From contig JAASSR010000006.1 in NCBI GenBank assembly GCA_021767785.1, positions 1 through 48,385 on the forward strand: a stretch of 48,385 nucleotides of DNA, in the 5' to 3' direction. The notes under the pieces are model-generated. The model was not told where the DNA came from and did not search any database. It saw only the letters and a program-made list of their open reading frames with translations. Position 1 is the first letter of the stretch; every line of letters begins with the position of its first letter. The stretch comes from Methanolobus sp. (lineage in GTDB: Archaea; Halobacteriota; Methanosarcinia; Methanosarcinales; Methanosarcinaceae). Positions 34,673 to 44,498 of the stretch are shown here, piece after piece. Both the position numbers and the translations under genes were made by a program.

Positions 34673-34893
34673 CTAATCACCTGTCAGGCAGATAGATATT
34701 ATTGATAGATATCTCATCCTTACTTCACAATTCCAATGTTATTTTGTGTTCTATATGAATACCTTTTATTGTTTTTTATTGCTTATTATATTGATATTTA
34801 TTGTATTGGCAGCAATTCAACCTATAAAAACCATAAAACAAATGTCATATGGTTTTAAAGATTATGCTGAAAATACCACAACACAATTTAGAC

Positions 34894-37485
34894 CTACCTT
34901 ACAATAACGACCGGAACACCACTGACATCAAGGACATCCACAGACCTTCCTGCCGAGACAACTTCCTTTTCTATCTCCACACATTCCGGATCCAGCTCCA
35001 GAACATCACCATTCAGCCTTACAGTGATCTTACCTTTTGCAGCCTCATCAGCGATCTTTTTGGGATTTTCTTCAGCAAGTGCATTGATAATATCCTTTGC
35101 CTGTCCTCTGAATTTAGGACCTATGACACCCATGTTGGGCTTTATGTCCACAGGTACATGCTCAAAGTCAGGTTCACCGTCCATAACCTCAACAGGTGAG
35201 TTTGTGGCGCCCAGTACATCTGTGAGATCCGTAAGATCGCCGTATATCTCTATCTTTTCAAGTGGTGCATTCAATGCCATTCCACGTTCTGATTTATATC
35301 TTCTGACATTGCCTGCGATTTCCTTTATTAATTCACCTGAACTCTCGATATCATCATCGATCAGTGATTCACAAACTTCCGGCCAGGATTGTATGTGTAC
35401 ACTTCCTTCACCGATACGGGAGAACATTTCCTCCGCAAAGAAGGGAGCAAAAGGTGCCAGCAGGCGGGAAAGAGAATCAATTGTTACATATAATGTGTAC
35501 CTGGCCGCATTCTTTCCTTCTTCATCATCGCCATAAAGGCGTGCTTTTACAAGTTCGATATAGTTGTCTGCAAGTACATCCCATGTAAAACCTCTTACAG
35601 CCTTGAAAGCTTCATCGAACTGGTAATTGTCCATTGAATCAGTAACTGAGGCTATGAGCCTGTTGAGGTTACTCAAGAGCCATTTGTCAACGACCTTAAG
35701 CTCTGAAACATCAAGTTCACTGTGTTCGTATTCCTCAAGATGAGACATACTGAACCTGTAAATGCTCCACATCTTGGCAAAGAACCTTGATGCTGAAACT
35801 ACATCTTTCCATCGGAACATTATATCGGAACCCGGAGAACCCCCTATCGCAGCCCACTGTCTGAATGAATCGGCACTGTACTCACTGACGACCTCTTCTG
35901 GAGAAATTACATTACCAAGAGACTTACTCATCTTATGACCGTCCTCACCAAGCACCATACCGTTGATAAGTATGGAATCCCATGGTCTCTTACCCTGGAT
36001 CGCCATTGAACGTAATATTGTGTAGAATGCCCATGTCCTGATGATATCATGACCCTGTGGGCGAAGTTGTGTCGGCAGCCTCATTTCATGATCTGTCAGC
36101 CAGCCGGAAACATGGAGTGCTGTGATAGATGAGTCCATCCATGTATCAAGGACATCCTCTTCAGGCTCGAAGATAGTGCATCCACATTTACAGGCTTCAG
36201 GAGGTTGTTCTGTTGTGGGATCGATAGGCATCCACTCTTCCTTTGCCACCATTGCTTTGCCACATTCCTTACAATACCACACAGGTATCGGGGTTGCAAA
36301 GAGCCTCTGACGGGATATACACCAGTCCCATTCCATTGTATTGTTCCAGTTGTCAAGTCTGACCTTCATATACTCCGGAAGCCACTTGATCTCATTTGCA
36401 GCCTTTGATATTTCGTCATTGTCTATTTTTATGAACCACTGAGGTTCGGAAAGGATCTCAATGGGAGTGTCACACCTCCAGCACATACCCACATTCTGAT
36501 CAAGTGTTTTCTGCTCGAAAAGATAACCTTCTGTTTCAAGATCCTTTATTATCGCTTTCTTGCATTCAGGAATGGTCAGTCCTTTGTATTTACCAGCTAT
36601 GTCTGTCATACGGCCGTTCTTATCAATGGCCTTGCGCAGTGGAAGGCCATGCTCGATCCACCATCTTACATCCTGCTTGTCACCGAAAGTACAGATCATA
36701 ACAACACCTGTACCGAATTCGGGATCAACCTCTTTGTCCCCAATGACCTTTACATCATGACCGAAAAGTGGGACCCTGACAGCAGAACCAAGATGTTCTT
36801 TATAGCGGTCATCATCCGGGTTGATAGCAACAGCAACACATGCTGAAAGTAACTCCGGTCTTGTGGTAGCTATCTCAAGTCCGTCAAAATGCAGATAATT
36901 GAGCTTTGTTTCCCTGGAATCATATTCCACCTCCGCAAAAGCAATGGCAGTTTCACATCTGGGACACCAGTTTACAGGGTGATCAGACTGATACAGACGT
37001 CCCATATCATACATCTTCCTGAAAGACCTCTGGGTTTTGGAGAAGTATTCAGGCTCCATAGTTACAAACTCATTGCTCCAGTCGGTAGAGAAACCAAGAT
37101 CCAGCATTGTCTGTTTCATTTTTTCGATGTTTCCAAGTGTGAGTTCACGACACATCTTCCTGAAATCTTCCCTGGGAACTTCGTTCTTTGTAATACCATG
37201 AATCTCCTCTACCTTCACTTCCGTAGGAAGGCCATGACAGTCCCAGCCCTGCGGGAACATCACATTATATCCACACATACGCTTGTATCTTGCAACAAAA
37301 TCGATATAGCACCAGTTCAGGGAATTACCTATATGGAAGTTTCCGGTAGGATATGGTGGTGGCGTATCTATTATGAACTGGGGTCTGCTGTTGTCTTGCC
37401 AGTCAAAATGATACATGGACATGTTCCATGAATCGCGCCATTTAGGCTCTATAATATGCGGATCATATTCTTTTGGGACGGTCAT
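34894..37485 (-). CDS. valS: Valyl-tRNA synthetase
   Basis: Charges tRNA-Val. The 863 residues are full length: class I HIGH variant [15 protein letters not shown] near 48, a CP1 editing domain with [16 protein letters not shown], zinc-ribbon cysteines (NWCPRCETA and WRCDTPIE), the KMSKS signature in [11 protein letters not shown] near 540 and an anticodon-binding helical domain. The short C-terminus lacks the long coiled coil of bacterial ValS, as expected for archaea. I start at the ATG at 37485, with GGAGAGTCAC just before it; the longer frame to 37521 has no site. It is a single gene. Confidence 0.97.
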   Translation of the reverse strand: MTVPKEYDPHIIEPKWRDSWNMSMYHFDWQDNSRPQFIIDTPPPYPTGNFHIGNSLNWCYIDFVARYKRMCGYNVMFPQGWDCHGLPTEVKVEEIHGITKNEVPREDFRKMCRELTLGNIEKMKQTMLDLGFSTDWSNEFVTMEPEYFSKTQRSFRKMYDMGRLYQSDHPVNWCPRCETAIAFAEVEYDSRETKLNYLHFDGLEIATTRPELLSACVAVAINPDDDRYKEHLGSAVRVPLFGHDVKVIGDKEVDPEFGTGVVMICTFGDKQDVRWWIEHGLPLRKAIDKNGRMTDIAGKYKGLTIPECKKAIIKDLETEGYLFEQKTLDQNVGMCWRCDTPIEILSEPQWFIKIDNDEISKAANEIKWLPEYMKVRLDNWNNTMEWDWCISRQRLFATPIPVWYCKECGKAMVAKEEWMPIDPTTEQPPEACKCGCTIFEPEEDVLDTWMDSSITALHVSGWLTDHEMRLPTQLRPQGHDIIRTWAFYTILRSMAIQGKRPWDSILINGMVLGEDGHKMSKSLGNVISPEEVVSEYSADSFRQWAAIGGSPGSDIMFRWKDVVSASRFFAKMWSIYRFSMSHLEEYEHSELDVSELKVVDKWLLSNLNRLIASVTDSMDNYQFDEAFKAVRGFTWDVLADNYIELVKARLYGDDEEGKNAARYTLYVTIDSLSRLLAPFAPFFAEEMFSRIGEGSVHIQSWPEVCESLIDDDIESSGELIKEIAGNVRRYKSERGMALNAPLEKIEIYGDLTDLTDVLGATNSPVEVMDGEPDFEHVPVDIKPNMGVIGPKFRGQAKDIINALAEENPKKIADEAAKGKITVRLNGDVLELDPECVEIEKEVVSAGRSVDVLDVSGVPVVIVR

Positions 37486-37874
37486 TGTGACTCTCCGGTA
37501 ATTGTAATTATTAAATGTCAATCAATATCCCGATCAATATAGATCAATGAATGCTCTCAGTTAATGATTGACCGTAGTGATTGTGTTTTTTATCCTAAGT
37601 GCCGTAAGATTATTTAAAGTATCTGGTTAAGACCGAATACATCGAAAAAGTAAAAAAACAAAGGCAACAAAGTGGATTTTTTATCAGGATACGTCCTGGA
37701 TCTTTACTATTCACATAAAGACAAAAAACAAAAACATGAAAGTTAAACTCAGCAGCAACAAAATTATTTTCAAATTAAAGTATCAGGATACCGAAAACAC
37801 TTTATACAAATCTCTTCAATAGTAGCTGGGGAGCAGAGGTAATTTGTTATATGAAATGATCTTGAAGTGATCTG
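37486..37874. other. Divergent promoter region between valS and the oxygen-defence operon
   Basis: No coding sequence is seen. On the plus strand TATA (TTTATACAA, 37801-37809) preceded by BRE-like CCGAAAACAC starts the DsrE-ferritin-superoxide reductase unit with a leader of about 45 bases. An 11-base direct repeat TATCAGGATAC occurs at 37682-37692 and 37781-37791. The valS promoter is not clear; TTTAAATAATC on the minus strand at about 37611-37620 would give a long leader. Confidence 0.5.
37682..37791 (+). promoter_or_regulatory. Paired TATCAGGATAC sites before the oxygen-defence operon
   Basis: The same 11 bases appear at 37682-37692 and 37781-37791. The second copy sits directly upstream of the BRE/TATA element and is itself the dyad GTATC-AG-GATAC. 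Candidate binding site for a redox- or iron-responsive regulator; the protein is unknown. Confidence 0.45.
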
Positions 37875-38225
37875 ATGACAGGGAAAGTAGCTGTGTTTGC
37901 TTTTAACGGAGAGGAAATGTGCTTCATCCATGCTTTAATGAATGCGCTGGATATGAAAGAAAAAGGCTATGATGTAAAATTGATCATAGAAGGTTCTGCA
38001 ACCCGTCTTATAAAAGAAGCTGAAGCCGGGAAAAAACCCTTTACAAACCTCTATACCAGAGCAAAAAAGGCGGGACTGATAGACTGTGTATGCAGAGCCT
38101 GTTCAGCAAAAATGGAAAGCCTGGAAAGTGCAAAACAGCAGGAACTTCCTTTGTGCGATGAAATGTCAGGACATCCCAGCATGGCACGTTACATGGATGA
38201 CGGATACGAGATCATTGTAGTATGA
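37875..38225 (+). CDS. DsrE-like cytoplasmic protein
   Basis: A 116-residue protein with the DsrE/DsrF-like fold: a first strand and helix KVAVFAFNGEEMCFIHALMN, the second strand DVKLIIEGSATRLI near 37-50 and a cysteine-bearing loop DCVCRACSAK near 72-81. The cysteines could carry persulfide or act in redox chemistry; no sulfur gene is nearby, so function is open. GAAGTGATCT precedes the ATG. It is the first gene of a run with ferritin (27 bases) and superoxide reductase, which ties it to oxygen or sulfur stress. Confidence 0.8.
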   Translation: MTGKVAVFAFNGEEMCFIHALMNALDMKEKGYDVKLIIEGSATRLIKEAEAGKKPFTNLYTRAKKAGLIDCVCRACSAKMESLESAKQQELPLCDEMSGHPSMARYMDDGYEIIVV

Positions 38226-38252
38226 GCATTAAGCCTTAAATGGAGATAATGA

Positions 38253-38762
38253 ATGTTAAGTGAAAAGATGACAGAAGCCCTTAACGAGCAGATCAATAAA
38301 GAAATGTATTCTGCATATCTTTATCTGGACATGTCAGCAAATTGTACCCATGAAGGACTGGATGGTTTTGCCAACTGGTTCATGGTACAATATCAGGAAG
38401 AAATGAGCCATGCAATGAAGATATACGATTACATAAATGATCAGGGAGGAAAGGTCGTCCTTGATGCAATCGAGAAGCCACCTGGCACTTTTGGTACTCC
38501 GTTAGAGATGTTCGAGGCAACATTGAAACATGAACAGTTTGTTACCAAATCAATACATGAACTTGTTGATCTGGCAAACGAAGAAAAGGACTATGCAACC
38601 CAGATATTCCTTCAGTGGTTTGTCACGGAACAGATAGAAGAAGAAGCAAATGATAATGAGATGATAGCGAAACTTAAACTTGTGGGAAATGACGGTAACG
38701 GTCTTTTCATGATAGATAAGGAACTTGCAGCAAGGGCATTTACCGAACCTGCGGAAGAATAA
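38253..38762 (+). CDS. ftn: Ferritin (non-heme, bacterial Ftn type)
   Basis: Iron-storage protein that oxidises Fe(II) and keeps the mineral in a 24-subunit shell, lowering free iron during oxygen stress. The 169 residues show the four-helix pattern with iron-site glutamates in NEQINKEMYSAYLYLDMSA and QYQEEMSHAMKIYDYIND, and the second half QWFVTEQIEEEANDNEMIAK. TGGAGATAATGA precedes the ATG. It is the central member of the operon with the DsrE-like and superoxide reductase genes. Confidence 0.95.
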   Translation: MLSEKMTEALNEQINKEMYSAYLYLDMSANCTHEGLDGFANWFMVQYQEEMSHAMKIYDYINDQGGKVVLDAIEKPPGTFGTPLEMFEATLKHEQFVTKSIHELVDLANEEKDYATQIFLQWFVTEQIEEEANDNEMIAKLKLVGNDGNGLFMIDKELAARAFTEPAEE

Positions 38763-38807
38763 TAAAGATTGATCACATAATTCAAAGACAATAGAAGGTG
38801 AAAGAAT

Positions 38808-39158
38808 ATGGATTTTGGGGAATTAATTAAAGGAAGAGAAGAAGAAGGCAAAGAGAAACATGTTCCTGAAATAGAAATTATCAAAGGACATGGAAAAGAG
38901 AACGCAGATTTTGTACGTGTTGTTGTCGGAAAAGAAGTTAAACATCCAAACACAGTTGAACATCATATCGAATGGGTAGAACTCTATGGTACTACAAAAG
39001 AAGGAAAAGTGATCGACTTTGGAAGAATGAACTTTGAACCGGTTCACACTGAGCCTACTGCTTCATTCCACGTAAACAACATTGACGACTTCAAATCATT
39101 CTGCGCCCTTGAATACTGTAATATTCATGGTGTATGGAAGAACTGTATAGAAGTCTGA
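38808..39158 (+). CDS. sor: Superoxide reductase (neelaredoxin type)
   Basis: Reduces superoxide to peroxide without making oxygen, typical of anaerobes. This 116-residue form is the one-iron class, without the N-terminal desulforedoxin domain. The active-site set is visible: E16-K17-H18, H46, H52 in the KHPNTVEHHIEW stretch, and C104 with H107 in EYCNIHG, all ligands of the Fe(His)4Cys site. The lysine K17 that helps catalysis is kept. AAGGTGAAAG precedes the ATG. The peroxide it makes could be handled by the peroxiredoxin encoded 6 kb away. It is read after ferritin. Confidence 0.95.
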   Translation: MDFGELIKGREEEGKEKHVPEIEIIKGHGKENADFVRVVVGKEVKHPNTVEHHIEWVELYGTTKEGKVIDFGRMNFEPVHTEPTASFHVNNIDDFKSFCALEYCNIHGVWKNCIEV

Positions 39159-39185
39159 AGATAGATAAGAAAAATATTCGAATTT

Positions 39186-39377
39186 GTGGCATCGGTTGCC
39201 ACACTCTTTTTATACCTGTTCATTACCATCATTACACAGGACAATACAAATTGTATGATGGCAGAGGTGATGGCAGTGATAGTAAAGCTTGTATCTAAAT
39301 TTGCATTCCTTGCCCTGATTGTCGGGCTTATGTCATATGTAATACTGAATTATATGGTTCCATACATGCATACATAA
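39186..39377 (+). CDS. Small membrane protein (63 aa), unknown
   Basis: Two hydrophobic segments (VATLFLYLFITII near 4-16 and FAFLALIVGLMSYVILNYMV near 39-58) with an uncharged loop. It begins with GTG 27 bases after the superoxide reductase gene; no ribosome binding site is visible and a start at the ATG at 39255, giving a 40-residue one-helix protein, is as likely. I do not recognise it. It could be the last gene of the oxygen-defence unit or a chance ORF. Confidence 0.4.
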   Translation: MASVATLFLYLFITIITQDNTNCMMAEVMAVIVKLVSKFAFLALIVGLMSYVILNYMVPYMHT

Positions 39378-39389
39378 AATCTCAAAATA

Positions 39390-40592
39390 TCAGGGAGAAT
39401 CATAGTAACCTATTTCTTCTTTGCTTAGGTAACATGCAGGATCATCAGCCCATATATTACCATAAACAGACTCTGCACGTACACGGAAATTTCCATTACA
39501 TACATCGAACCACTTACATCTGGCACATCTGTCAGCATTTTCCCTGATCAGAGGTTTACGATCCTTAAGCCCTGCCATAAGCTCATCACTGGTATCTCTC
39601 CATATTTCACTGAACCTGCGATCCCTTATGTTTCCGAAAGAATAATGTCTCCAGAACTGGTCCGGGTGTACGGAACCGTCCCATGAGATACATCCGAAAC
39701 CAATTCCTGACGAATTGCCTCTGTTCATATTAAGGAGATCCAGCACTTCAGCAGCTCTTTCAGGATTTTCCTTCAAAAGCCGCAGATAGATGTAAGGACC
39801 GTCACAGTGATTATCAACGGTAAGAACTTCAACCTTTTTACCTTTATCATGTAGTTCCCTTGTTTTATCTATAAGAAGGTCCACGGTTTTACGACTTTCT
39901 TCAAGAGAGAGATCTTCATTGATCATTGAAGATCCACGGCCTGAATACACAAGATGATAGAAACATATACGAGGAATGTTCTCCTGATCCATCAGATCGA
40001 ATATAGCAGGAATATCATGAACATTATGGCGATTTATAGTAAATCTGAGACCTACCTTGATCCCTTCTTTCTGACAGTTATGCAGACCTTTCAGTGCTCT
40101 GTCAAAAGAGCCCTCGATTCCACGGAATTTATCATTGGTCTCACGCATACCGTCCAGTGATATACCAACATAGGAAAGACCTATATCCTTTAGCTTCCCT
40201 GCCATCTTCTCAGTGATAAGGGTTCCGTTGGTTGATATTACTGCTCTGATGCCTCTGGACCGTGCATAACCTGCCAGTTCAGGAAGATCCTTTCTCATAA
40301 GAGGTTCACCTCCTGAGAATAGAATTACAGGACTACCAAAATCCGCAAGATCATCTATGAGAGCTTTGCCTTCCTCTGTACTCAATTCATTTTTATAATC
40401 AATATCCTTAGAGTGTGCATAACAATGAACACAACGAAGATTGCAGCGCTGAGTTACGTTCCAGACTACAACCGGTTTCTTATCTTTTGAGAACTGTAAC
40501 AGATGGGATGGGAGTTTTTTCGAGTCACGCCCATAACGAAGAGCATCAGAGGGCTCCACAGTTCTACAATAAAGTTTTGAAATACCTATCAT
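39390..40592 (-). CDS. ahbC: Radical SAM enzyme AhbC, 12,18-didecarboxysiroheme deacetylase
   Basis: Part of the siroheme-dependent route to heme b used by methanogens and sulfate reducers: AhbC removes the two acetate side chains of 12,18-didecarboxysiroheme to give Fe-coproporphyrin III. The 400 residues have the radical SAM cluster C50, C54, C57 in RCNLRCVHCYAH, FSGGEPLMRKD near 93-103, and a SPASM-like C-terminus with several cysteines (GFGCISWDG, CARCKWFDVC). The N-terminus MIGISKLYCRTVEPSDALRY is that of AhbC and not AhbD. CGGAGTCCTGATC precedes the ATG. It follows hemD and cobA on the same strand, which supports the pathway call. Confidence 0.88.
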   Translation of the reverse strand: MIGISKLYCRTVEPSDALRYGRDSKKLPSHLLQFSKDKKPVVVWNVTQRCNLRCVHCYAHSKDIDYKNELSTEEGKALIDDLADFGSPVILFSGGEPLMRKDLPELAGYARSRGIRAVISTNGTLITEKMAGKLKDIGLSYVGISLDGMRETNDKFRGIEGSFDRALKGLHNCQKEGIKVGLRFTINRHNVHDIPAIFDLMDQENIPRICFYHLVYSGRGSSMINEDLSLEESRKTVDLLIDKTRELHDKGKKVEVLTVDNHCDGPYIYLRLLKENPERAAEVLDLLNMNRGNSSGIGFGCISWDGSVHPDQFWRHYSFGNIRDRRFSEIWRDTSDELMAGLKDRKPLIRENADRCARCKWFDVCNGNFRVRAESVYGNIWADDPACYLSKEEIGYYDSP

Positions 40593-40743
40593 GATCAGGA
40601 CTCCGGAATAAAAGACTAAAAGAAGATTGTTTCAATATATGCGAACCCCTACAGCTTCATCCTATATTATATCTATGGTGGAAGATTCAATATTCCTGAA
40701 TATAGAAGATCTAATAAATATAAACTAAAAAGACAGGAAACTT

Positions 40744-41541
40744 TTATCCAAGCAATTCCCTGACCTCTTTAAGCATATCTTCAAAAGTGAACTTTTCAGG
40801 AACCACCGAAACCATTACTCCATAATCTTCAAGTGTCTGGGCAGTTGGAGTACCTATAGCCGCAACAACAGAATTGTCCATGATGCTGATAACTTTGTTC
40901 TGTGTTGTCTGGTCACCTGTATGTTCAAAGAAATTGCGCACCATCATAGAACTTGTGAATGCAAATACATCGACTTCACCTGCAAGCACTCTGCTTATGA
41001 ATTTCTCCTGTTCATCACCTTCGGGTTTTGTCAGAGTATATACTTTCGTTTCATGAACTTCAGCACCACAGGCTCTGAGTTCATCTACCAACAGGACAGA
41101 ACCATAGTAACTTCTTGCAGTATCCACAACTTTGCCTTTGATCTCAGGACACAAAAAATGTACAAGTCCTTCTGAGCTGTATACACCCGGCATGCCAAGA
41201 ACATTTATGCCCATCTCTTCCAGCGCCTTACGGGTTGTAGGACCTATGGCAACTACTTTTGTAGAATTCAATGCCCTGATGAATTTGTCATGCTCAGCAT
41301 CCGGAATCTTTTTCAGGGTAAAATCAATACCATTTGCACTTGTAAAGATAACATAATCAGATACACCGGACATAACCCTTTCAACAAAGCCATCGAAGAA
41401 TTCATCCTTCATATCTTCAAATTCTATCATAGGGACGGCAAGGGCCTCAAAGCCCATTGACTCTGCAAGTTCTATTGATTTTTTCAGATAGCGCTTTGGC
41501 CTCATTATCGCAAGTAACGGTCTTTTATTTTGTTCTGTCAC
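40744..41541 (-). CDS. hemD: Uroporphyrinogen-III synthase
   Basis: Closes hydroxymethylbilane to uroporphyrinogen III, the branch point for siroheme, heme, cobamides and F430. The 265 residues show the two-domain HemD plan with YVIFTSANGIDFTL near 70, VVAIGPTTRKALEEMGINV near 102, VDVFAFTSSMMVRNFFE near 190 and AAIGTPTAQTLEDYGV near 228. I start at the GTG at 41541, where AAGGTG lies six bases before it; the GTG at 41550 is within that site. It begins 12 bases after cobA and is followed after about 150 bases by ahbC. Confidence 0.93.
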   Translation of the reverse strand: MTEQNKRPLLAIMRPKRYLKKSIELAESMGFEALAVPMIEFEDMKDEFFDGFVERVMSGVSDYVIFTSANGIDFTLKKIPDAEHDKFIRALNSTKVVAIGPTTRKALEEMGINVLGMPGVYSSEGLVHFLCPEIKGKVVDTARSYYGSVLLVDELRACGAEVHETKVYTLTKPEGDEQEKFISRVLAGEVDVFAFTSSMMVRNFFEHTGDQTTQNKVISIMDNSVVAAIGTPTAQTLEDYGVMVSVVPEKFTFEDMLKEVRELLG

Positions 41542-41553
41542 AGATAACACCTT

Positions 41554-42321
41554 CTATTCAAAATACTCCGCAAATTGTTCGCCCAGTATCTCATGAAGCG
41601 TGACAACATTTCCTACAACAGTAATCGCAGGAGCTTTTACTCCTTTCTCTTTTGCAAGCTCTGCGATATTCTCAAGAACACCTACTGTCACACGTTGATC
41701 CGGTCTGGTTCCTCTTTCGATAAGTGCAACAGGAGTTTTCGGATCCTTACCGTATTTGATTAATTCATTGACGTTCCTTCCAAGCATCTTAACTCCCATG
41801 AATATAACAAGCGTACCATCAAACTTTGAAAGTGTCTCCCAATCAAGGGCGGATTCTTCCTTTGTAGGATCTTCATGGCCTGTTATGAAGGTCACCATTG
41901 AAGAGTGATCCCTGTGGGTCACTGGAATTCCCGCATATGCAGGAACGGCAACTGCTGAAGTAATACCAGGTACTACCTCGAATTCTATACCTTCGGCTTT
42001 CAGTTCCTGGGCTTCTTCACCTCCGCGGCCGAACATATACGGATCACCACCTTTCAGACGAAGGACATTCTTTCCTTCTTTTGCTTTCCTTACAATAAGG
42101 GCATTTATCTCAGCCTGGGTGAGAGTATGATCACCCGCATGTTTGCCAGCATCTATCTTTTCAGCACTCTCAGGAATTGAATCAATAATAGCCTTTCCGG
42201 GAAGCTGATCGTATACGATAACTTCCGTAGTATCAAGTAATCTGCGTGCTTTGAGTGTCAATAGTTCAGGGTCACCCGGACCTGAACCAACCAAATAGAC
42301 TTTACCATATTTCTGGGCCAT
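41554..42321 (-). CDS. cobA: Uroporphyrinogen-III C-methyltransferase (CobA/SUMT)
   Basis: Adds two methyl groups from SAM to uroporphyrinogen III, giving precorrin-2 for cobamide, F430 and siroheme-derived heme. The 255 residues contain YLVGSGPGDPELLTLKARR at the N-terminus, VLRLKGGDPYMFGRGGEEAQ near 82-101, and VVPGITSAVAVPAYAGIPVTH near 116; it lacks the CysG oxidase/chelatase half. It leads the unit cobA-hemD-(ahbC). A TATA element lies at 42371-42380. Confidence 0.96.
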   Translation of the reverse strand: MAQKYGKVYLVGSGPGDPELLTLKARRLLDTTEVIVYDQLPGKAIIDSIPESAEKIDAGKHAGDHTLTQAEINALIVRKAKEGKNVLRLKGGDPYMFGRGGEEAQELKAEGIEFEVVPGITSAVAVPAYAGIPVTHRDHSSMVTFITGHEDPTKEESALDWETLSKFDGTLVIFMGVKMLGRNVNELIKYGKDPKTPVALIERGTRPDQRVTVGVLENIAELAKEKGVKAPAITVVGNVVTLHEILGEQFAEYFE

Positions 42322-42370
42322 ATTATGAGATCCTGTTTGAATTTGTTAGAATGGTAATGAACTTACCAAC

Positions 42371-42380
42371 TTATAAATAT
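42371..42380 (-). promoter_or_regulatory. TATA box of the cobA-hemD unit
   Basis: ATATTTATAA on the minus strand lies about 50-60 bases before the cobA ATG, with a further TATTTATAC at about 42410-42420. The rest of 42322-42592 has no visible gene. Confidence 0.45.
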
Positions 42381-42592
42381 GCATCGTCCCGGCATTCGTG
42401 AAGGACAAGACAAGTATAAATAACATACAAAAGAACGATAGAGGAGTAAAAAGCAAAGCTCCTTATCTATAAGGCATGATTTATGCATGAAAAGTAGCTG
42501 ATCACTGACAAATACAGACCTGATCAATACATGTTAAATAAAAGTCAGTGCTGTACCCGTTAGATACCGCACCTTTTTCCAACCCCAGGGAT

Positions 42593-42991
42593 TTAATTCT
42601 TACTTAAGATATAGAACAGCATTTCCCTGTTCAATTTACCTTCACGCTCGAGCTTGTTCGCTATGGCTTCATCAGACATGCCTTCTGATTTAAGCTCTTT
42701 GATCTTGTCAAGCAATGCCGGAGCTATACTGTAGTATTCGTTTATATCTTTCCTGTGACCCCATACATCGCCTTCAATGAGCTTAATGCCCTGCATTTCC
42801 ATGAACATCTCAATGGATTTTGATACAGTACGTCTGTAAGAACTTGGAATCTGGATAACTTCCACTTTAGGACATGTTTTTACCAGTGAAAAAATATCCT
42901 TATTCGATGGTCTGAATGCAAGATGAATCACCTTTTCGTTTGGATTCAAATGCGGTATTTCTTCTCGCGAACTTACAACTCTTATTTTCAT
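42593..42991 (-). CDS. DUF1699-family protein
   Basis: A 132-residue soluble protein of a family known only from methanogens related to Methanosarcina. It starts MKIRVVSSREEIPHLNPNEK, with the conserved VIHLAFRPSNKDIFSLVKT and VEVIQIPSSYRRTVSKSIEM, and ends in a small helical segment (KELKSEGMSDEAIANKLERE) that resembles a helix-turn-helix tail. No function is established. A very strong site GGAGGTGA precedes the ATG. It is a single gene on the minus strand between hisD and cobA. Confidence 0.8.
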   Translation of the reverse strand: MKIRVVSSREEIPHLNPNEKVIHLAFRPSNKDIFSLVKTCPKVEVIQIPSSYRRTVSKSIEMFMEMQGIKLIEGDVWGHRKDINEYYSIAPALLDKIKELKSEGMSDEAIANKLEREGKLNREMLFYILSKN

Positions 42992-43094
42992 AAGTCTCCC
43001 TCACCTCCAGTTCGTTGAGAACTTATTAAAATAATGTACGTATTCACCTATTAAATAATTACCGATTTAGCACAGAAAAAAATAAAAAGGTCCA

Positions 43095-44375
43095 TCATTC
43101 AAATCTTAATCTTATAGAATCGGCATGCGCCTTCAAACCTTCTTTTTCCGCCAGAGCTATTACAGAGTCTTTTAATGTTTCAAGTCCCTGCTTGCTCATC
43201 CTCTGAATGCTTGAAGATTTCATGAAGTGAGCAAGGTTCAGACCTGAGTAAATCCTCGCATAACCTGCTGTGGGCAACACATGATTGGTACCTGATGCAT
43301 AATCACCAACAGGGACCGGAGCATAATTTCCTGCGAATATAGAACCCGCATGTTCGATTCCCTCAAGAACATAATTTTCATCCTTGACCATTATTTCGAG
43401 ATGTTCCGGAGCAAATTCATTTGAGAACTCTATGCATTCATCTATTGAGTCCGCCACCAACACAGCCGCATTTTTAAGAGAAGTCTCAACGATCTCCTTT
43501 CTTAGAGTCTCCTTTGCCTGTTTTATGACCTCATTCCTTACATCCGACGCCAGCTTTTTAGAAATAGTCACCATAACTGACACAGAATTGGGATCATGTT
43601 CTGCCTGAGCTATCATATCCGAAGCTGCCATCCTAGCATTACAGGAATCATCAGCTATAATAAGAACTTCACTAGGTCCTGCCGGGAAATCGATCTCAGC
43701 CTTGTCCCTTACCTGCATCTTTGCCGCAGTGACAAAAACATTCCCTGGCCCCACGATCTTATCAACTTTCATTACACTTTCAGTACCATAGGCCATGCCG
43801 GCAACTGCCTGAACACCACCTAATTTATACACATGGTCCGCACCGGCCACTTTTGCTGCCGCAAGTGTCAGAGGATTGACTTTTCCATCCTTACCCGGAG
43901 GGGTACACATAACAACATTCTTTACACCTGCAACCTTTGCAGGAATAATTGTCATAAGAGCCGTTGACGGATATGATGCCCTGCCACCTGGTACATAGGC
44001 ACCTACACTTTCAAGAGGCGTGAACTTCTGTCCGAGCTCGATACCCGGTGAAACTTCTATGAACCACATCTTTTTGGGCATCTGGGCTTCATGGAATTTC
44101 CTGATATTGCCGGCAGCGAATTCAAGATGTTCCATAAGTTCAGGATCGATACTATTTGCAGCCTCATCTATCTCTTCTTTTGAAACCTCAATAACTTCGA
44201 TATTCACACCATCGAATTCCTTTGTATATTCACGCAGGGAAGAATCGCCATTATGCTTTACATCCCTGAGAATAGCTGCAACTTTTTCTCCCACATCTGC
44301 AAGATCTCCACCGCCACGTCCAATCAGTTTTTCTCTTTCTTCATCGGTAAGTTCGGATAATTTCCTGTAAAGCAT
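43095..44375 (-). CDS. hisD: Histidinol dehydrogenase
   Basis: Catalyses the last two oxidations of histidine synthesis (histidinol to histidine) with NAD and zinc. The 426 residues contain [20 protein letters not shown] near 120, [17 protein letters not shown] near 210, [17 protein letters not shown] with the zinc region [12 protein letters not shown], and the C-terminal [15 protein letters not shown] and [20 protein letters not shown] start at the ATG at 44375, with GGGGAA in front; the longer frame to 44405 is not needed. No other his gene is nearby, as is common in methanogens. Confidence 0.97.
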   Translation of the reverse strand: MLYRKLSELTDEEREKLIGRGGGDLADVGEKVAAILRDVKHNGDSSLREYTKEFDGVNIEVIEVSKEEIDEAANSIDPELMEHLEFAAGNIRKFHEAQMPKKMWFIEVSPGIELGQKFTPLESVGAYVPGGRASYPSTALMTIIPAKVAGVKNVVMCTPPGKDGKVNPLTLAAAKVAGADHVYKLGGVQAVAGMAYGTESVMKVDKIVGPGNVFVTAAKMQVRDKAEIDFPAGPSEVLIIADDSCNARMAASDMIAQAEHDPNSVSVMVTISKKLASDVRNEVIKQAKETLRKEIVETSLKNAAVLVADSIDECIEFSNEFAPEHLEIMVKDENYVLEGIEHAGSIFAGNYAPVPVGDYASGTNHVLPTAGYARIYSGLNLAHFMKSSSIQRMSKQGLETLKDSVIALAEKEGLKAHADSIRLRFE

Positions 44376-44498
44376 GATATTTCCCCTGAAGCTGTAAGTT
44401 ATCAATTAATAATGTATTAAGTGACTAATTCTTTCCTGATGCTTATACCTGTTCATCATATATAATGCTTAGAACACACCATCAACAAGAGCAACATC

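Noticed and set aside
34741-34810. T-rich plus-strand tract as terminator of valS
   Set aside because: valS is on the minus strand, so the T-run is on the wrong strand to end it.
36889-37431. 180-codon plus-strand ORF inside valS
   Set aside because: Antisense to conserved class I synthetase motifs; no homology-like features.
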